The notes: generated by a model not told the origin, from the sequence alone. Shown: positions 12,409 through 24,845, numbered from the stretch's first letter. The stretch is 64,000 bases of DNA from Platycnemis pennipes (GCA_933228895.1 OW121857.1:2418001-2482000); one strand, 5' to 3'. Numbers and translations: made by a program.

Positions 12409-14940
12409 ATCTTTTAGTAGTTACTTCACTGAAACTTGAGTTGGACAAGTGTTTCAGGATGAAGAGTATAGAGCAGTGGGGAAATAATAATTACCAGTAT
12501 TACCTACCTATCTGCCTTAAAGTTGGTTTTTTCTTATGGAAAGGAGAGCTTCTCAAGCACAAGGTCACTTCACTGACAGACCGTTACAGAATTGTGCGTC
12601 AATTAAATGCAAAATTTTTACCTGTTCCTTGTAATACCATAATTCATTTTATCAGATCTGAGGTTATTTTATTTCCAACTGTATTCTTTTATGTATACTT
12701 TCAATTTACTTGAACTTTGACTCTAGTTTGTGGTTAATTCATCAATGGCCAGAACTTGAAGGCATATTAAAGCCTTCTGCCCAGTTATTAATGCTTATAA
12801 AGAAAGTTCATGTATTCAGTGTATAGTCCATTCATGTAGCCCATAATTGGTAGGAAAATTATTTTATTATATATTTGATATTTTAAAACCATAATTAAAT
12901 TGTACAGTAATCACGTTTTGGCTTTTTGCTTCATCAGATAACACATAAATTATTTACAGCAGAATAACATTTAACATATGAATTGCAATTCTATAATTGG
13001 AATGGTTTGAAATTCAAGATATTCGAATTATGATTTAATATCGAATACCAGAAATCTGTTATTTAGCCCACATCTGTTTAAAACAACACTTAACCAGGAT
13101 GCTCTGAAGGAATTCCAATCATCAATTTCTCCTGCTGATCGAATATCTGTCTTGGCACTCCGAGCGGTTTATGTTATACTAAGGACAACTGCTTGAGATG
13201 AGTTGGCAAATGTGAAAAACACAGGCATAGACATTGTGGCAATACTCTGCTCAAAGAAAGAAGACAACCAAGTGTTTACTAAATTTGCAATGTAATCCTT
13301 GTGGAACCCACAAACAACTTGGACAGTGAGAAGTCATTCTATCAGTATTCCATTGTTTCAGCGAACGTTGACGTCGATTGTAACCAGAAAATGATTTGAC
13401 TTTAACAATCCATTCAGTAACTTACGTCTTTATGGTCTACATATAATGGCAACGTAAAGTAAATGCTCTTTACCACCTTAATGTAAATTCTTCACCTCTT
13501 TAATTTACCACTGTTAATGTAAAAAGTACGGAGACAAGTTAGACAAGTAAAACAATATATCAACTCTTTCTCTCTATTCTATCTTCTCAACTATTCTCCA
13601 GGATTTTGGCTGCAATAGACTGTACCCATGTGAAAATTCAGGCACCAGGTCAGTGAATATCTTCAGGTGTATTCATACCTTACTTTAACTCTCAATAGGA
13701 ACATGAGTTCGCTCACAAATATATCAAAGGAGAGGTGCCGATCTTTCTTTAAAACTTTCTGATATTATGAAATGGTTATCTGTTTATGAGTAAGACTGGC
13801 TTGGTCAGACCCGTCAGAAAGAGTGCCTTCTTCTCATGAGCCGCATCTTTCCATCTTCTTTATCGTTTCATATTTTCCCCTTAAACTTTTGGCGTCTTGG
13901 GACTTTACGAAATATTGAATAGCATTTTATTACAAGAAAAAAACGTGCGAATCGCATTAGCTATTACCGTTCCATTAACATAAAATGATTATAAATAAAT
14001 AACGTGTGCTTGCCCGGTGGTGGAAGCACAGTATTCCCTGGAAATACGATCCCACGTTTCATCTTTCTCCCTCCATGTTGCAGCATTCGTGGTTTTATTC
14101 TCTAAAATGCTCTTTGTATTTTAAGGCTACCTCCAGCAGCAACTGTGTTTCACTACTTGTGAAGTTATTTCCACGTTTTTTTATTTTTTTGTCCATCGCT
14201 GGAAAACAATAACGGTGAAACGAAACGGAACGAATAAAATTTAACCTTCCGATCAACTGGTCGCATGAATTCCACAAAATAAGCTGGAACAGAATAACGA
14301 TGTTATCTTGTTTTCCTATTATAGCCTTAGCCGATCGCAGCATAGACTTTGAAATTCGCGGTCGCTTCTGGCCCGCAATCAGCCTTTCAAAACCACGTTG
14401 CCAGGTCTGTCCTTCTGGTAGCTACCCGTCAGTTGCGAGTGGATTGGATAAACGGTACGCACGAGTTACCTGGCGGTTTGGGCTATCTTCCGGGTTGCTA
14501 CCTGGAGATATATCCAGACATTGATAAACCGGCCCTAAGTGTGATGTTCACATCTTAGGAACTATATTTTAAGTCCATGGAAGGTACAGGAAAAAGATGG
14601 ATATTTAATTTTTTTAGCATCTTATTTGTGCTGGAAAAAGCAAAAATAAACCAGACGATATTACACTAATTAAGATACGGAATAATTAAGCTAGGATTTA
14701 GATGTAATTTAAGAGTGGCGCGGCAGATGCCAGAAAATCTAAATACCTAAAAACACGTGTAGCTATTTATTTTTGGAAGAACATTAATGCTTTAAAGCGA
14801 TTAGCTATAGCATTAGTGTAATGAGAATTGGAGGATGAAGGGAAATTGTTTTCTCTTACAGACGGCCTCTGAAGGAGTGCCCAATTGAAATTACTCCTTA
14901 AAAGTACACCGCGTGAAGTTGCAGACTGAAGAAGCAGGCT

Positions 14941-14972
14941 ACATTCACACACTCTATCGGGTGTGTGAATGT
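14941..14972. repeat. Inverted repeat with 12-bp arms
   Basis: ACATTCACACAC and GTGTGTGAATGT are separated by eight bases. Weaker complementarity (GCAGACTG/ATCTGC, ACACCGC/GCGGTGT) continues outside, so this may be the middle of an eroded foldback element. Confidence 0.7.
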
Positions 14973-16604
14973 AATCTGCGGTGTTACCTGGTGCGGAAAG
15001 AAATTCCCGTACACAACCTCAGAAAATATCAATGTAGACACCCTCTTATCAGCGTTCTTCAACAAGGTGTCTCCCTGAAAAACCCGGTTGAATTTATTAA
15101 AGGGCGCGTGCGGATTTCACTGCAGACAAATCACTTTTTCCGCAAACAACACCGGATGGAGCGGTTTTTAATGCGTGTCTTTGGTCTGATTCATTCTTGG
15201 GCGAGTTTAATTTCCCCTCCCCTTTCTTCCTCATCACGTTGTGTGCGTTAAATATTAATACTATTGGAGTTTTCCTTCTGCCATTAATACTCAAAGGCCA
15301 ATGTAGCTCCACCTCTCAATTTAAAGGTACCTAGCATGCTCAGCGCTTCACTCGTAAGTGTTTTGAAGTTTTAAGCATTCGGTCACCAACTCAATCAGTG
15401 AGTGCCTGTTTCCTGTTGGTTTTGAGGCGCGCTTTCAGAAGAGCAAGAACACAATGCATTGATGAGATCGCACAAGGAATCCATTTCACGCAGACGGCAC
15501 ACCCCCTTTCATTTCGTTTCCATTCATGCCACAAAAAGGAGAAGCTTCAAAACGGCTCCTTTCAGCCGCATGGCTGTTTTAATTAGTCACTTTGGATGAA
15601 GCGACCTGGATTCGAAAAATGTTTTTGCTCCGGAAAACGAGCGGCGCAAAGTTTTCAAGACTTAAAGGATAAGGGAAAAAATGTGCATGCCTCGGTAACG
15701 AGTGGTTAAGTTGCTTTCTTTTAATCCCAACACCTGCGAAAAAAAAGAATAGCAATTCTCTCCACGGTCCTTTAGAAATCTTTGCTCAGCTCATAATACT
15801 TCTTGCTTCATACATATCCCGATGTTTTTTATATTTACATAAACAGTTGAGACGTTATGGTGGAAGGTTTGTGAATCGGAAAAGAGGCGTCTGGATCCAT
15901 CACCTGAAGTTGTCTTGCAATGTGAGTTGTTCTCCCGTGGGATTTGTGTCGCTGTTGTAAATCATCTGTTTGCAATGATAATTAAGAACAGCAATTTCAT
16001 TCCTCTTCTATGATCTCTTAATCCATTACGTAAATTTCTCATCGCTGTTCACGGAGCAGACGGTGTCGATCACAATTTAGTCTCGTAATTGCTAGGAGTT
16101 CGTTCTATGTGCAAAACAAATGGGTCGCCCTAAGTGAACCAAATTAGAAAAATTTTGATATTGCAATCATAATGTTTTGACTTTTCATTGGTGAAAATGT
16201 AGGTGATAATATTTAGTAATATTCTACCATAGTATTTTATTTAACCAATTGAAGTTAGTGTGCAATGCGGGTGGTCTTGCGATAGTGCAGATATTTCTTC
16301 ATTGCCAAAAAAAGTGTCATCGCAGGTTGCATCGTCCGAAATCTCAAGAAACACGGCGAGAAAGAATGCACACGCTACAGCATAGTGGTGAAATTTAGTT
16401 GCACTACTCAAACACGAATCTGTGTTTTTAAAATAAATTATTTAAAAGTAATTTGTAGATTCTAAGATTTCCCTTAGTGTTTGTCAGCCTGTGTTACTTG
16501 ATGAATATTACTCCTGTACGGTTTGAAGGAACAATGTCATTTCCTAGCACTCATTCATAGGGAACGACCTGTATCATAACTGGCTTTATCCTTTGCGTTG
16601 CCTT

Positions 16605-16830
16605 AGGCGATAACATTGGTAGCTGCATGTTGGTATAAGGACTTGAAGCTAACCCAACTAACAGCATGTTTACTTTGCTATTTTTATCTTTTTTAAATAG
16701 TGAAGTTTAGAACAGTATATAAATTCTAATCTTTTGTATGCATGATATGTAGTGCATGTTTGGTGAGAATTCACCCCCTGCCACACACCTTTATGGTGGC
16801 TTTCAGGGTATTATGTAGATGTAGATACGT
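16605..16830 (+). mobile_element. Family B LINE, solitary 3' tail
   Basis: The sequence from CATGTTGGTATAAGGACTTG to TTATGTAGATGTAGATA matches the 3' UTR of the 3035-4110 element almost base for base, including TGCATGATATGTAGTGCA and CCACACACCTTTATGGTGGC. Reverse transcriptase sequence is absent, so this is a strongly 5'-truncated insertion, as expected from aborted target-primed reverse transcription. Confidence 0.88.
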
Positions 16831-17580
16831 GAGATGAAGTGCAAATCATGGCATCTATATTTCCGAAAATGCATTCCTTTTTTAAATTTTCACGTCTGCC
16901 TTCTCTGATGACGAGATGTGGGAATTCCAGAAATGTTTTCTGCAACATCAGATCTGGATTCGATCTTCTCTTAAGTTATCGATGGCGGGTTAGGAGCGCG
17001 CTGCTTGCGGGGGTATAGGCGTGGTGCGATGTTGTGTGGAATTGGAGCGTGCATCACGAGGCAAGGTATGGGGGGGGCCTAAAGCTGTCTACTTACACGC
17101 TGTGCACCACACACGCACGCGTGCACAGGTGACTAAAGCAGATGCTAATGGCGGAGTAAATATGTCACTCTCCGTGACCTCTATGGCCATGGACAAGTGA
17201 CAGTGATGTAGCCTTTTCCTGAAATGGCACTGGTATCGATTCGAGGAAATCGTTGCGGGAGAGAATCGACTAGACTTTCATTTTGAGTGCAATCTTTGTC
17301 AAACTTGCCACAAAAATGGCGAAAATTATATATGGTGCTGATTTTCAGATAGGAACAAAAAGTTCTCAGCGCGGCCTTTGTTTCGGTATCTTTTGTAGGC
17401 CTTGGATGGCAGCCCATGCTATCTAAACGTAGGCTGTACTCGGAATAAATCTGAAAAAGGATTCACAGAGTAAAACGATTTGTATTTCTTCATTGAATTA
17501 ATTCTCTATTTTCTTACCTAACACAATTCCAACAAAACTTAAACTGTTGCTGTCTCTACTTTGTGGAATGACGACATGAA

Positions 17581-17719
17581 GGGAGAAATGATTCACTTTG
17601 TACTAATTCCACGAATTTATTTTAACCCAACCGATTTCGACGTTAGCACGTCATCACCAGAGGTGCAATCTCCCCTTATATAAAGTCGTGGATTGAGTAC
17701 AAAGTGAATCATTTCTCCC
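17581..17719. mobile_element. 139-bp palindromic MITE
   Basis: The ends GGGAGAAATGATTCACTTTG and CAAAGTGAATCATTTCTCCC are exact inverted repeats, and the arms continue with few mismatches for about 34 bp. Read on the minus strand, the centre has CTGGTGATGACGTGCTAACG followed by TCGAAATCGG, that is a GACG/CGTC stem closed by GAAA. This is the motif shared with the other foldbacks. No target-site duplication is obvious. Confidence 0.88.
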
Positions 17720-19669
17720 AACAATTCCAACAGTTAAACTGACAATTTATTTTATTTTTCAAATGCGTAAAAATGCTGTTTTCAACAGCTCTTTTTCTAG
17801 CCTTTGATGTTGACACAATTTGAATTGGATTCCTTGCAAATCAAGGCGACCAATCAACATGCTTAATGGCATTTTGCTTCCTGATGCTCATTGTTGGCAA
17901 AAAAATTCCTAAATGACTTGACGAAAAGGATTGAACCTGTATTGAGATGTGTGATCAAATAGTTTGTGAGACACCAGTTTTTTTTCATTCATTGCACTAC
18001 TTGCCAAAGAGGACGATTCCTAATTTTCTCTATCCCAGTTTTTTGAATATTCGAATAGCTGCCGTTTGAAATGAGGGTTTTTTTTTGCCATCAACATTTG
18101 CCCGGCATTCAAATCCAGAGGAGGGTCTTCCCGTCAGGAGGCAGTGTCATCGCATTGGGCGCGTGGCGATGCTCTTTCCCACAATGCACTCTGCTAATGG
18201 CTACGGCTCGCATCCTTCCATCATTCTTCTCGGCTAATGCTCCCTCGTCCCCCTGTCCTTCCCTGTGCATTCAGAAAATGGCAGCGACTCGGAATACCTT
18301 GAAATGTTTTCCTTTGTACTCAAGTGCGTGCATTAATATTTGCATTCTCGCAATAATAGCTCGAACGTAATGGATGCTGGAAGCAACTCGGCCACGTGCA
18401 ACAATAGCGTGAGCTTTTAACTTGATCATTCCAATCATTGTCCCCGTCCATTGTTGCTGCACACCATTCTCTGAGCCTTCCATTCTTTGAAACAGTCAGG
18501 TCTTGGCACACGTATTTGGCAGAATATTTTTGTTGTTGTGTCTCGAATTTTCAGATAGTTTCTCGATGTTTCCACACTGTTTTAGCGGCGGAGAGTCTTA
18601 CGTGAGCATCACCTTTCAGCTAATACCTACTTCATGGAGCTGAGCAGCCGAAAGACATAGTTGACGAGAAAAAGTGTGGCGTCGTCGTGAACCCTTATTT
18701 TGCAAGTCTCCTTTGGAGTCTGTCTACACATACTAAATTTTACAGAATATCTTCACATCCTAAATGATCTATGGTATCGGTCCATGCATATTATAAAAAT
18801 AGAAAATTGTTTAGCACTCGGTGATAATTACAATTGAGAGGATGAGATTCCGGATAAGCGGATGGTAATTAACAGAAACTGCGTTTTGGGCATTGTATTT
18901 ACTGTAAAGGAACATGGGATAACTCCTATGGGCCCTTTTAAAAGGTTGACTTTTAATGACCACAGACTGAATGCTAATACTTAGAGGACGGATCTCCTAG
19001 TTTAAAGGATATCTTAATTTGGATTAATCCATAACCATGGAGGATCTCATATGCAATGTCTATCCTCATCCAATCGAGTGGTTTGATGCCCTTCTTGGAC
19101 TTTGCAATTAGTCCCTGGAAATGAATGTTATTTTCAACATATGCATAAAATACGGAAGGTTTGTAGGACCGCAGTTTGAAACCGCCTTGTTCAGTTTTAG
19201 AAGGCAAATTATTTAAAAATAACAACTGATGACCTTTTGCAACTGAAAACACTTTTGTATGAACGTTCGACCTTACATTTGGTACGTTTTACTATCCCCT
19301 GGTGCAACATATGATTGGCCCTAACAGTTTTTTAATTGTTCCTCAAAGTTTCCATAAAAATCACACTTTGCTTTCTTGCTTGATGATAAAAGACATTTTT
19401 AACGATGATATTATCTCTTTATGTTTTCGTGATCTGCTATTAAATTTATCGCATTACTTTATTTTACGCGTCAGAAGATGACGTACTCTATCATATTATA
19501 TCGTATTAAATTGCTTAGTACTATTTTCCTTAGAGCTTTTATGATTTTATTTTTTCAAACTTAATTTAATTAACATTTATATTTACAAAATGCGCCATGT
19601 GCTACCCTATTTTTAAGATTTGTCTACGTATTAAGTTTTCTTATGCTACGCCACCTTAATAAGATAATA

Positions 19670-19711
19670 AGAACAATGTTCATAATAAGATAATATTATG
19701 AACATTGTTCT
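19670..19711. repeat. Perfect 17-bp inverted repeat
   Basis: AGAACAATGTTCATAAT and ATTATGAACATTGTTCT are exact reverse complements with an 8-base loop, 211 bases upstream of exon 2. Each arm contains GAACAATGTTC, itself palindromic. It is probably a small foldback insertion; an RNA hairpin near the acceptor is possible. Confidence 0.85.
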
Positions 19712-19922
19712 CACCGATTATTATGATATGTGCTGGAATTTGGTGCGTTACTTTTAAACACTTAGTCATTGTAAAAGGCATAAAATACTTGGAATATCTT
19801 CCCCTTTGCAGTTTCAACCCTGTATTCTTGCTCTTGTATGCTCCTTGTATATCCCTTCCACAGAACTTTTGATTGCATTGCGTATAGTAACTATACCTTA
19901 CTTTTTCCTTCCTTTCTGACAG

Positions 19923-19987
19923 CTGACAAAATTCATGAAATTCCAGAACCTTTCTCGGCTGGAGGAACTGAAGATTTATAACATCAC
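19923..19987 (+). CDS. Exon 2 of the SEA-Ig gene: middle of the SEA domain
   Basis: The acceptor TTCCTTTCTGACAG is followed by 21 codons plus two bases, with donor GTAAGT. The peptide is LTKFMKFQNLSRLEELKIYN followed by I and T. The final T is completed by the first base of exon 3. It begins in phase 0 after exon 1, so helix 1 of the SEA domain continues as LEFALEKQ-LTKFMKF. Two sequons, NLS and NIT, are present. The intron that follows is only 110 bases, far shorter than the others, and exon 3 completes the fold. Confidence 0.85.
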
Positions 19988-20097
19988 GTAAGTACTACCT
20001 GAGAATCCTTTTGTCTCTCCCTTCAAAATGATCACTTTGAATCCTGACGTTGAGCGTGACCTGATAATCCCTTCTTCTCTCATCGCCGCGGATGCAG

Positions 20098-20257
20098 GGA
20101 TGACGGGGAGGTGACGTTCGCTTTCCTGGGCGGGAAGTCTGATGGCGCCAAGGTGAGGGAGGGCCTCATTCGACTGGTCGAGAGGGTCAGGCTGGGCAAC
20201 CTGCAACTCGTCCCGCATCGGCTGTCCTTCCGACAGGAGCCTGCTCTTTTGCTCACG
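20098..20257 (+). CDS. Exon 3 of the SEA-Ig gene: C-terminal half of the SEA domain
   Basis: The acceptor is GGATGCAG and the donor is ACG|GTACAG. One base completes the threonine from exon 2, then 53 codons follow: DDGEVTFAFLGG, a basic helix VREGLIRLVERV, and the last strand LGNLQLVPHRLSF. This is the strand-helix-strand close of a SEA domain. The position where autoproteolysed SEA domains carry G-S-V-V-V reads D-D-G-E-V here. The serine nucleophile is missing, so cleavage is not expected. The exon is distinctly more GC-rich than the flanking introns and ends in phase 0. Confidence 0.9.
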
Positions 20258-22658
20258 GTACAGTCAGTGCTTTGTTTTAAAAGGTGTGAAACGCCACATG
20301 CTGGGAGTGACTGTAGGTCGTTGCATGGAACTGCTGCGAGGACACTTGCGCAATGCGTGAAGCGAAGAATTCCGAGCAATAACTGTGCAACCAAATCAGC
20401 CCTAATCTGATACGTGCATTCACACGCTTTTCGCGAGGGTTGATGCAGAGGGAGCGGCTACGAACTGCTTGCGGGATTGTAGCGATTGAAAGGTCGTTCG
20501 AGAATGAGATGTTTTGTTGGCAAGAGCGACAATGATATCGTTTACCATGTTTTTTTATTGCCGAATCTGATAGAGTTTGTAAAATAAAAAGACCCCTATT
20601 TTTCCGTTTTTTGATCCGCCAATTGTTTCTCAAGTTATAAGCAGCGAAAAACTGATGTTTTTAACCTTTTCGGAAAAGTGGGCGTGGTGCAACCTCTGAT
20701 GTACATTGACTTCGTCCAATCACAGCTGAGCCCGTGATGCTACTTTGTCTTATTGCAATAGGGGGTACACAGCTGGCTCTCCCAATGGGAGCGATTTCGA
20801 CAGGATCTGTTCGAGCCGACCTTCCGAGAATCCCCCTCCACTCCCTTCCCCTCCCCTAAAAGCAGTCAAGGGCGGGAGGAAAATGACGTCAATGTTATCA
20901 CAGCAGCTTTTTCGGTGGGCGTCACCCTTTGCTTATTTTAATTTTTGGTTTATGAGTGAATGGTTGTGGTTAGAAAATTAACTCTTTCACCAAATTTCTT
21001 GTTTCGTGTCCAACTAACAATTTCATGCAGAAAATTGCGATTTCGGTTCCGAGTAAACGCCCCCATTATGCTGGCTGCGTGATTCATCACGTGGAAGCCT
21101 TAAATTTTCCTCATAAGTGCACTAATCTTGTTCACTTGGCCCTTACATATGTGTTCGCAGTGCAAGTTTAGGGCCAAGTATACGGGACTGGATGGTCCAC
21201 TGTTTTCTTTAGACTGCATTTTAGAATCATATTTTACAGTGGTGATGATACTTGCTTCCATCACATCCAATTCCTTGATGCATGAAAGATGCTATACGGT
21301 ATATCCACGGGGCCCCTCCTACTTGAAGGTACATATATTGTCACTGAATTACTGCGTCAACGATTGCACCATTCAAAACCAGCGCCCTCGAAATTCACCG
21401 CGTCACAGACTTTCGCGGACTATCGATCAAACTGAAGCGATGTTAACTCGCGCGGCTCCAATGACTGATTAAGCTGGCTTTGCGGCCACCGCTGCTACAA
21501 CGATTCCATAGGCCCTGGAAAGAATTACGCGCCTGACTCGGGTACGGAATCCAGGGCCTGCATAGTCCCTTCCCGTTGCCCCAGGTATGTGGGAATGTAC
21601 TCGGAGTATCGGTGAACTCTATAGATTCAGATACTATTCTGCTATTTATCAGCTGGGTGGAATACGAGCTCACTTTAGGGAACTTAGATACAATGAAAAG
21701 AAATAACGCATTAGGTACCACCTTTCAAGAGCTCTTAAGTATATATATGTTTTCATCCTGATATCTAATTATGGTGTGATTATGATTGGGAAAAGTTTGA
21801 TAGAAAAAAGTGCCCGAAACAGTTACACGGCTATTTGCATTCCACTTTGGTATGGAAGGTATTTCTCATTCAGTTTTAATGGCTTTGGCGTTTTATTCCT
21901 TGCATCCGGAAATATTAGGGGTAAGGTTGTTTGCCTCCATGAGAGAATTAATAAATTACTCATTGAAACTAAATTTTAACTACTCTAAAAAATGACGGTG
22001 GTATACGATACGTATTCCCTAAAATAAGTTAACCAGAATAAACTTTGAGGAAAAAGAGCAGTTCTATGATTCTGGTTATACAGCTAAAAAGATAGGTAGA
22101 CAAGGAATTTGTGCTAAAAAACTCAAGCAATCACACTGTCACTTGTATGCGATGGAAATGAAAATATTCCAAATTTCGTGCATTGCTGACTGAAAAACTA
22201 GCCAAAAACATTCCAACGTGTTCCATTCCTATTGATAACGCATGGTCAAGTAATTGCTAAAAAATATGATTGCAATATAATTCCCAGTGTGTGTTATTTT
22301 ATTGTATATATCCTATTATACTTTTTAAGATGTATTTAGTGTTATACTATATTAAATACAACATATGAAAAAGAAATTTTTTAAAATTCAAAGCGACCAA
22401 TTTTTACTTGACAGCGATAACGTGGTGTTGCGGCGATTCGCATCAATGCATCTATTCAGGAATGTGTACGAGGGTTAAAGTCTTTGTCATGGCAACTTGA
22501 ATGCATTCAACCTGAAGCTCACAATTATTGTGGGCAGCCAAAACTTTCCTTCAGTGTTAAAGTGTAATAGTTTATATATATATCTTTCTCAAAACTTAGA
22601 ATAGCATGCCTATTTTCGACATGTAGCAGTACTGTCAATGTGTCGCTGTCCCTTGCAG
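20258..22658 (+). other. Intron 3 (2.4 kb)
   Basis: It contains element copy A (20531-21067) and otherwise no recognised gene or repeat. 21070-22650 has only short chance reading frames. A short AT microsatellite-like tract lies near 22570. Confidence 0.75.
20531..21067 (+). mobile_element. 0.54-kb non-autonomous DNA element, copy A
   Basis: It is bounded by AATG...CGTTTACC on the left and GTAAACGCCCCCATT on the right, which are short inverted ends. Nearly the whole sequence recurs in reverse complement at 60999-61508. Shared tracts include GAGAATCCCCCTCCACTCCC, GAAAATGACGTCAATGTTAT, AGTGGGCGTGGTGCAAC and ATTGCGATTTCGGTTCCGAG. The open frames in it are not convincing proteins. The superfamily is unknown. 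Confidence 0.88.
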
Positions 22659-22792
22659 AGTGTGGTGGTCAACCAGGAGCGAGTGATGGTCGGAGAGGAC
22701 TTCACCGTGTCCTGCATCGCCCAGGGATCCCCTCTCATGGAGTTCCGATGGTACAAGGACGGGGCCCTGGTCAACCACTCGCGAGCCACCAG
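22659..22792 (+). CDS. Exon 4 of the SEA-Ig gene: first half of Ig domain 1
   Basis: The acceptor is GTCCCTTGCAG and the donor is CCACCAG|GTAAGA. It holds 44 codons plus two bases. SVVVNQERVMVGEDFTVSCI carries the first Ig cysteine (residue 19), and FRWYKDGALVNHS carries the invariant tryptophan (residue 31) 12 residues later, followed by the usual Y-K-D-G turn. This is an I-set/C2-like Ig pattern. One N-glycosylation sequon (NHS) is present. The exon starts in phase 0, directly after the SEA domain, with almost no linker. The second cysteine is in exon 5, so the domain is split by a phase 2 intron of 10.3 kb. Confidence 0.93.
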
Positions 22793-22984
22793 GTAAGACG
22801 ATTTGGAATTCGAAACTCAACGTCTTCATCGCCTGTCACAGCCAACACCAGTCAATCAAGGCGCCCGTTGTGTGTGCCTTCTACCCGATTGAGGGTGTCT
22901 TCTTTCATTTGCATTTCCCAAACTCTTTCGTCCCTCTGTCTTTTCTCCGGAGCGAGATATTTCCTGCCTCTTCACCTGAAATGT

Positions 22985-23183
22985 GGCGGGCCCTCGCCGG
23001 CCCAGGTGGCGGCGAGGTAAATTCCTCGCCTGCTAATCCTAGGGTAGCGGGTTCGAGTCCCGCCTGGGTGGGTTTTCCTCCACCTAGGAAACCTAGCCCC
23101 TGGGAAACCTGACGACAGGCAAATGCCTATCGGGATCCCAGGGGTATATGGGCCAACAGAACCGTCCGGGCGCAAAAAAAAAA
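22985..23183 (+). mobile_element. tRNA-derived SINE with poly(A) tail
   Basis: It has a B box GGTTCGAGTCC at about 23049, in the context GTAGCGGGTTCGAGTCCCGC. This is followed by a body of about 110 bp ending ACAGAACCGTCCGGGCGC and a run of ten A at 23174-23183. A diverged copy with the same layout lies at 36640-36832. The B box and A tail point to polymerase III transcription and LINE-assisted insertion. Confidence 0.85.
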
Positions 23184-23990
23184 TCTCGCCCTGCCTCCCT
23201 CGCTCCTTCTCCTCCTAATTCCCAGCGGTCCATCATCCTCCTCTCACTTTGCTTAGCACTCTCCCCTCATTTCTTTCCATCAGAATAAAATCGCGTAAAG
23301 CCTGGAACATTGCTCCCTCAAGTCTGTGGCAGTTCATAGATCCCGTCGTAAGGCCATGTGAAGGACTACACTCCTAAAGATGTAGGAATTTAGTAGTCCT
23401 TCAGACGTGTTCAAAACTTTGTAAACCTTTAATAGAAATCATGGAAAGGCCAAGTAAATTTTAATGTTTGTAAAATGAAACTGAGGTAAGATAAAGCTAT
23501 CAAAATAACTGCTTTGAAAACCTCCCAATGTATTATGTCCATTTAAAAGCATGTAGCCAAAATCCCCAATTATTCATCTTCAAGTTTTAAGGGATACTTC
23601 TTTATCATAAAATATTGGTCATACCTAAGATTTTATGGCTGAAAATCAAGAACCTTTTCTCCAAAAGCAACGTCATATTTTCAAAGATAACCCGGGTTCT
23701 TGATTTCTGCAGCTGTTGTTGGGAGGCCTTGGGAGAGTATTGTGTTATGTTCGCTTTCATTTGCACTGCAACCTTCATTACCTCTGAGATAAACGTTCAA
23801 TTCGGGAATACATTTCGCCTAAACTTCCCTTGTCTGTAATTTCCATTTGTAACATGTTACGCTTTGCTTAATCACTCTTGCCTACCCAGCGTGCTCCACG
23901 AGGCACGTGACTTCTCGTTCGCAAACTTTCCCCATTGCTACGCCTCTAATATTATTCTCTCGGGTTTGAACTTGACTTCTTCTTCACTTC

Positions 23991-24845
23991 TTGACTGGAG
24001 TGAACATCCACGGAGAAACAATCAGTATGCTACGATTCGCTGATGACATAGTACTCATAGCAGAGACAGAGAAGGAGCTGAATAAGTTGCTAGAAACCAT
24101 GGAAATGGCCACACATCAGCTGAAGATCAATAAAAAGAAAACTAAGATATTGGTGTGCAGCACGAAAAAAGAGGCCAAAACAAACGTTATACTAGGAAAA
24201 CAAAAACTGGAAGAGGTGAAAGAGTTCTGTTACCTGGGAAGCGGATTAACCAGCGATGGACGAAGCAAGAAAGAAATAGTGAGTAGAATAGCTCAGGCAA
24301 AAAGGGCATTCTATCAAAAGAAGAATCTACTTACAGCTGGAAAAACAAGATAGGGAAGTAAGGAAGCAATTCATCAAAACGTATATCTGGAGCACGTTTC
24401 TTTACGGCAGTGAGGCATGGACGATGACAGCAGCGGAGAAGAAAAGGGTGGAAGCATTCGAAATAGGGTGCTACCGAAGAATGATGAAGATAAAATGGAT
24501 CGATCGAGTGACAAATGAGGAAGTCCTAAGAAGAGTGGGAGAAAAGAGAAGTCTACTGAAAAGTATAAAAAGAAGACGGGACAACTTAATCGGCCACATC
24601 TTAAGACAAGATGGCCTAATGAAGACAATCGTGGAAGGAAAAGTGAAATGGAAGAATGGAAAAGGCAGGCCTCTGCTGAATTACATAGAACAGGTGGTGA
24701 AAGACGTGAAAGAGAGGAACTACTATAGGTTAATATGTAGAGGTTGTCCGATAGAAGAAGCGAGTGGAGGGCTGCGTCAAGCCAATCCAATTGTCATCCA
24801 CATCGAGCAGAGAATTTTATTTAGAGACTGCAGTGAACATTAAAA
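23991..24845 (+). mobile_element. Family A non-LTR retrotransposon, 5'-truncated (reverse transcriptase C-terminal part)
   Basis: It starts abruptly inside the reverse transcriptase at VNIHGETISMLRFADDIVLI, where FADD is the catalytic box. It continues through THQLKINKKKTKILVCS and FCYLGSGLTSDGRSKKEI to a frameshift near 24350. The second open part has KQFIKTYIWSTFLYGSEAW, CYRRMMKIKWIDRV and GRPLLNYIEQVVKDVKERN. Another frameshift before the end destroys the usual terminal W-R-A-A motif, which still shows in the nucleotides GTGGAGGGCTGCGTCAAGCC. This is the common arthropod endonuclease/reverse transcriptase type (RTE/CR1-like). Non-functional. Confidence 0.92.

Larger units (their letters stand above)
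298..19922 (+). other. Intron 1 (19.6 kb), no supported host exon inside
   Basis: AT-rich sequence between exons 1 and 2, which are phase-compatible and complete a SEA helix between them, so no further exon is required. Mobile elements and repeats recognised inside are listed separately (1160-1395, 1505-2233, 3035-4110, 6690-6855, 9951-9982, 12374-12408, 14941-14972, 16605-16830, 17581-17719, 19670-19711). I see no gene in the rest. 4110-6690, 6860-9940, 10000-12370, 12410-14940, 15000-16600 and 17720-19660 look like unique or unrecognisable intronic DNA. Confidence 0.7.

Noticed and set aside
22985..23100. Possible functional tRNA gene (B box GGTTCGAGTCC)
   Set aside because: No cloverleaf with an acceptor stem can be formed. 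The extended body, poly(A) tail and a second copy show it is a SINE.
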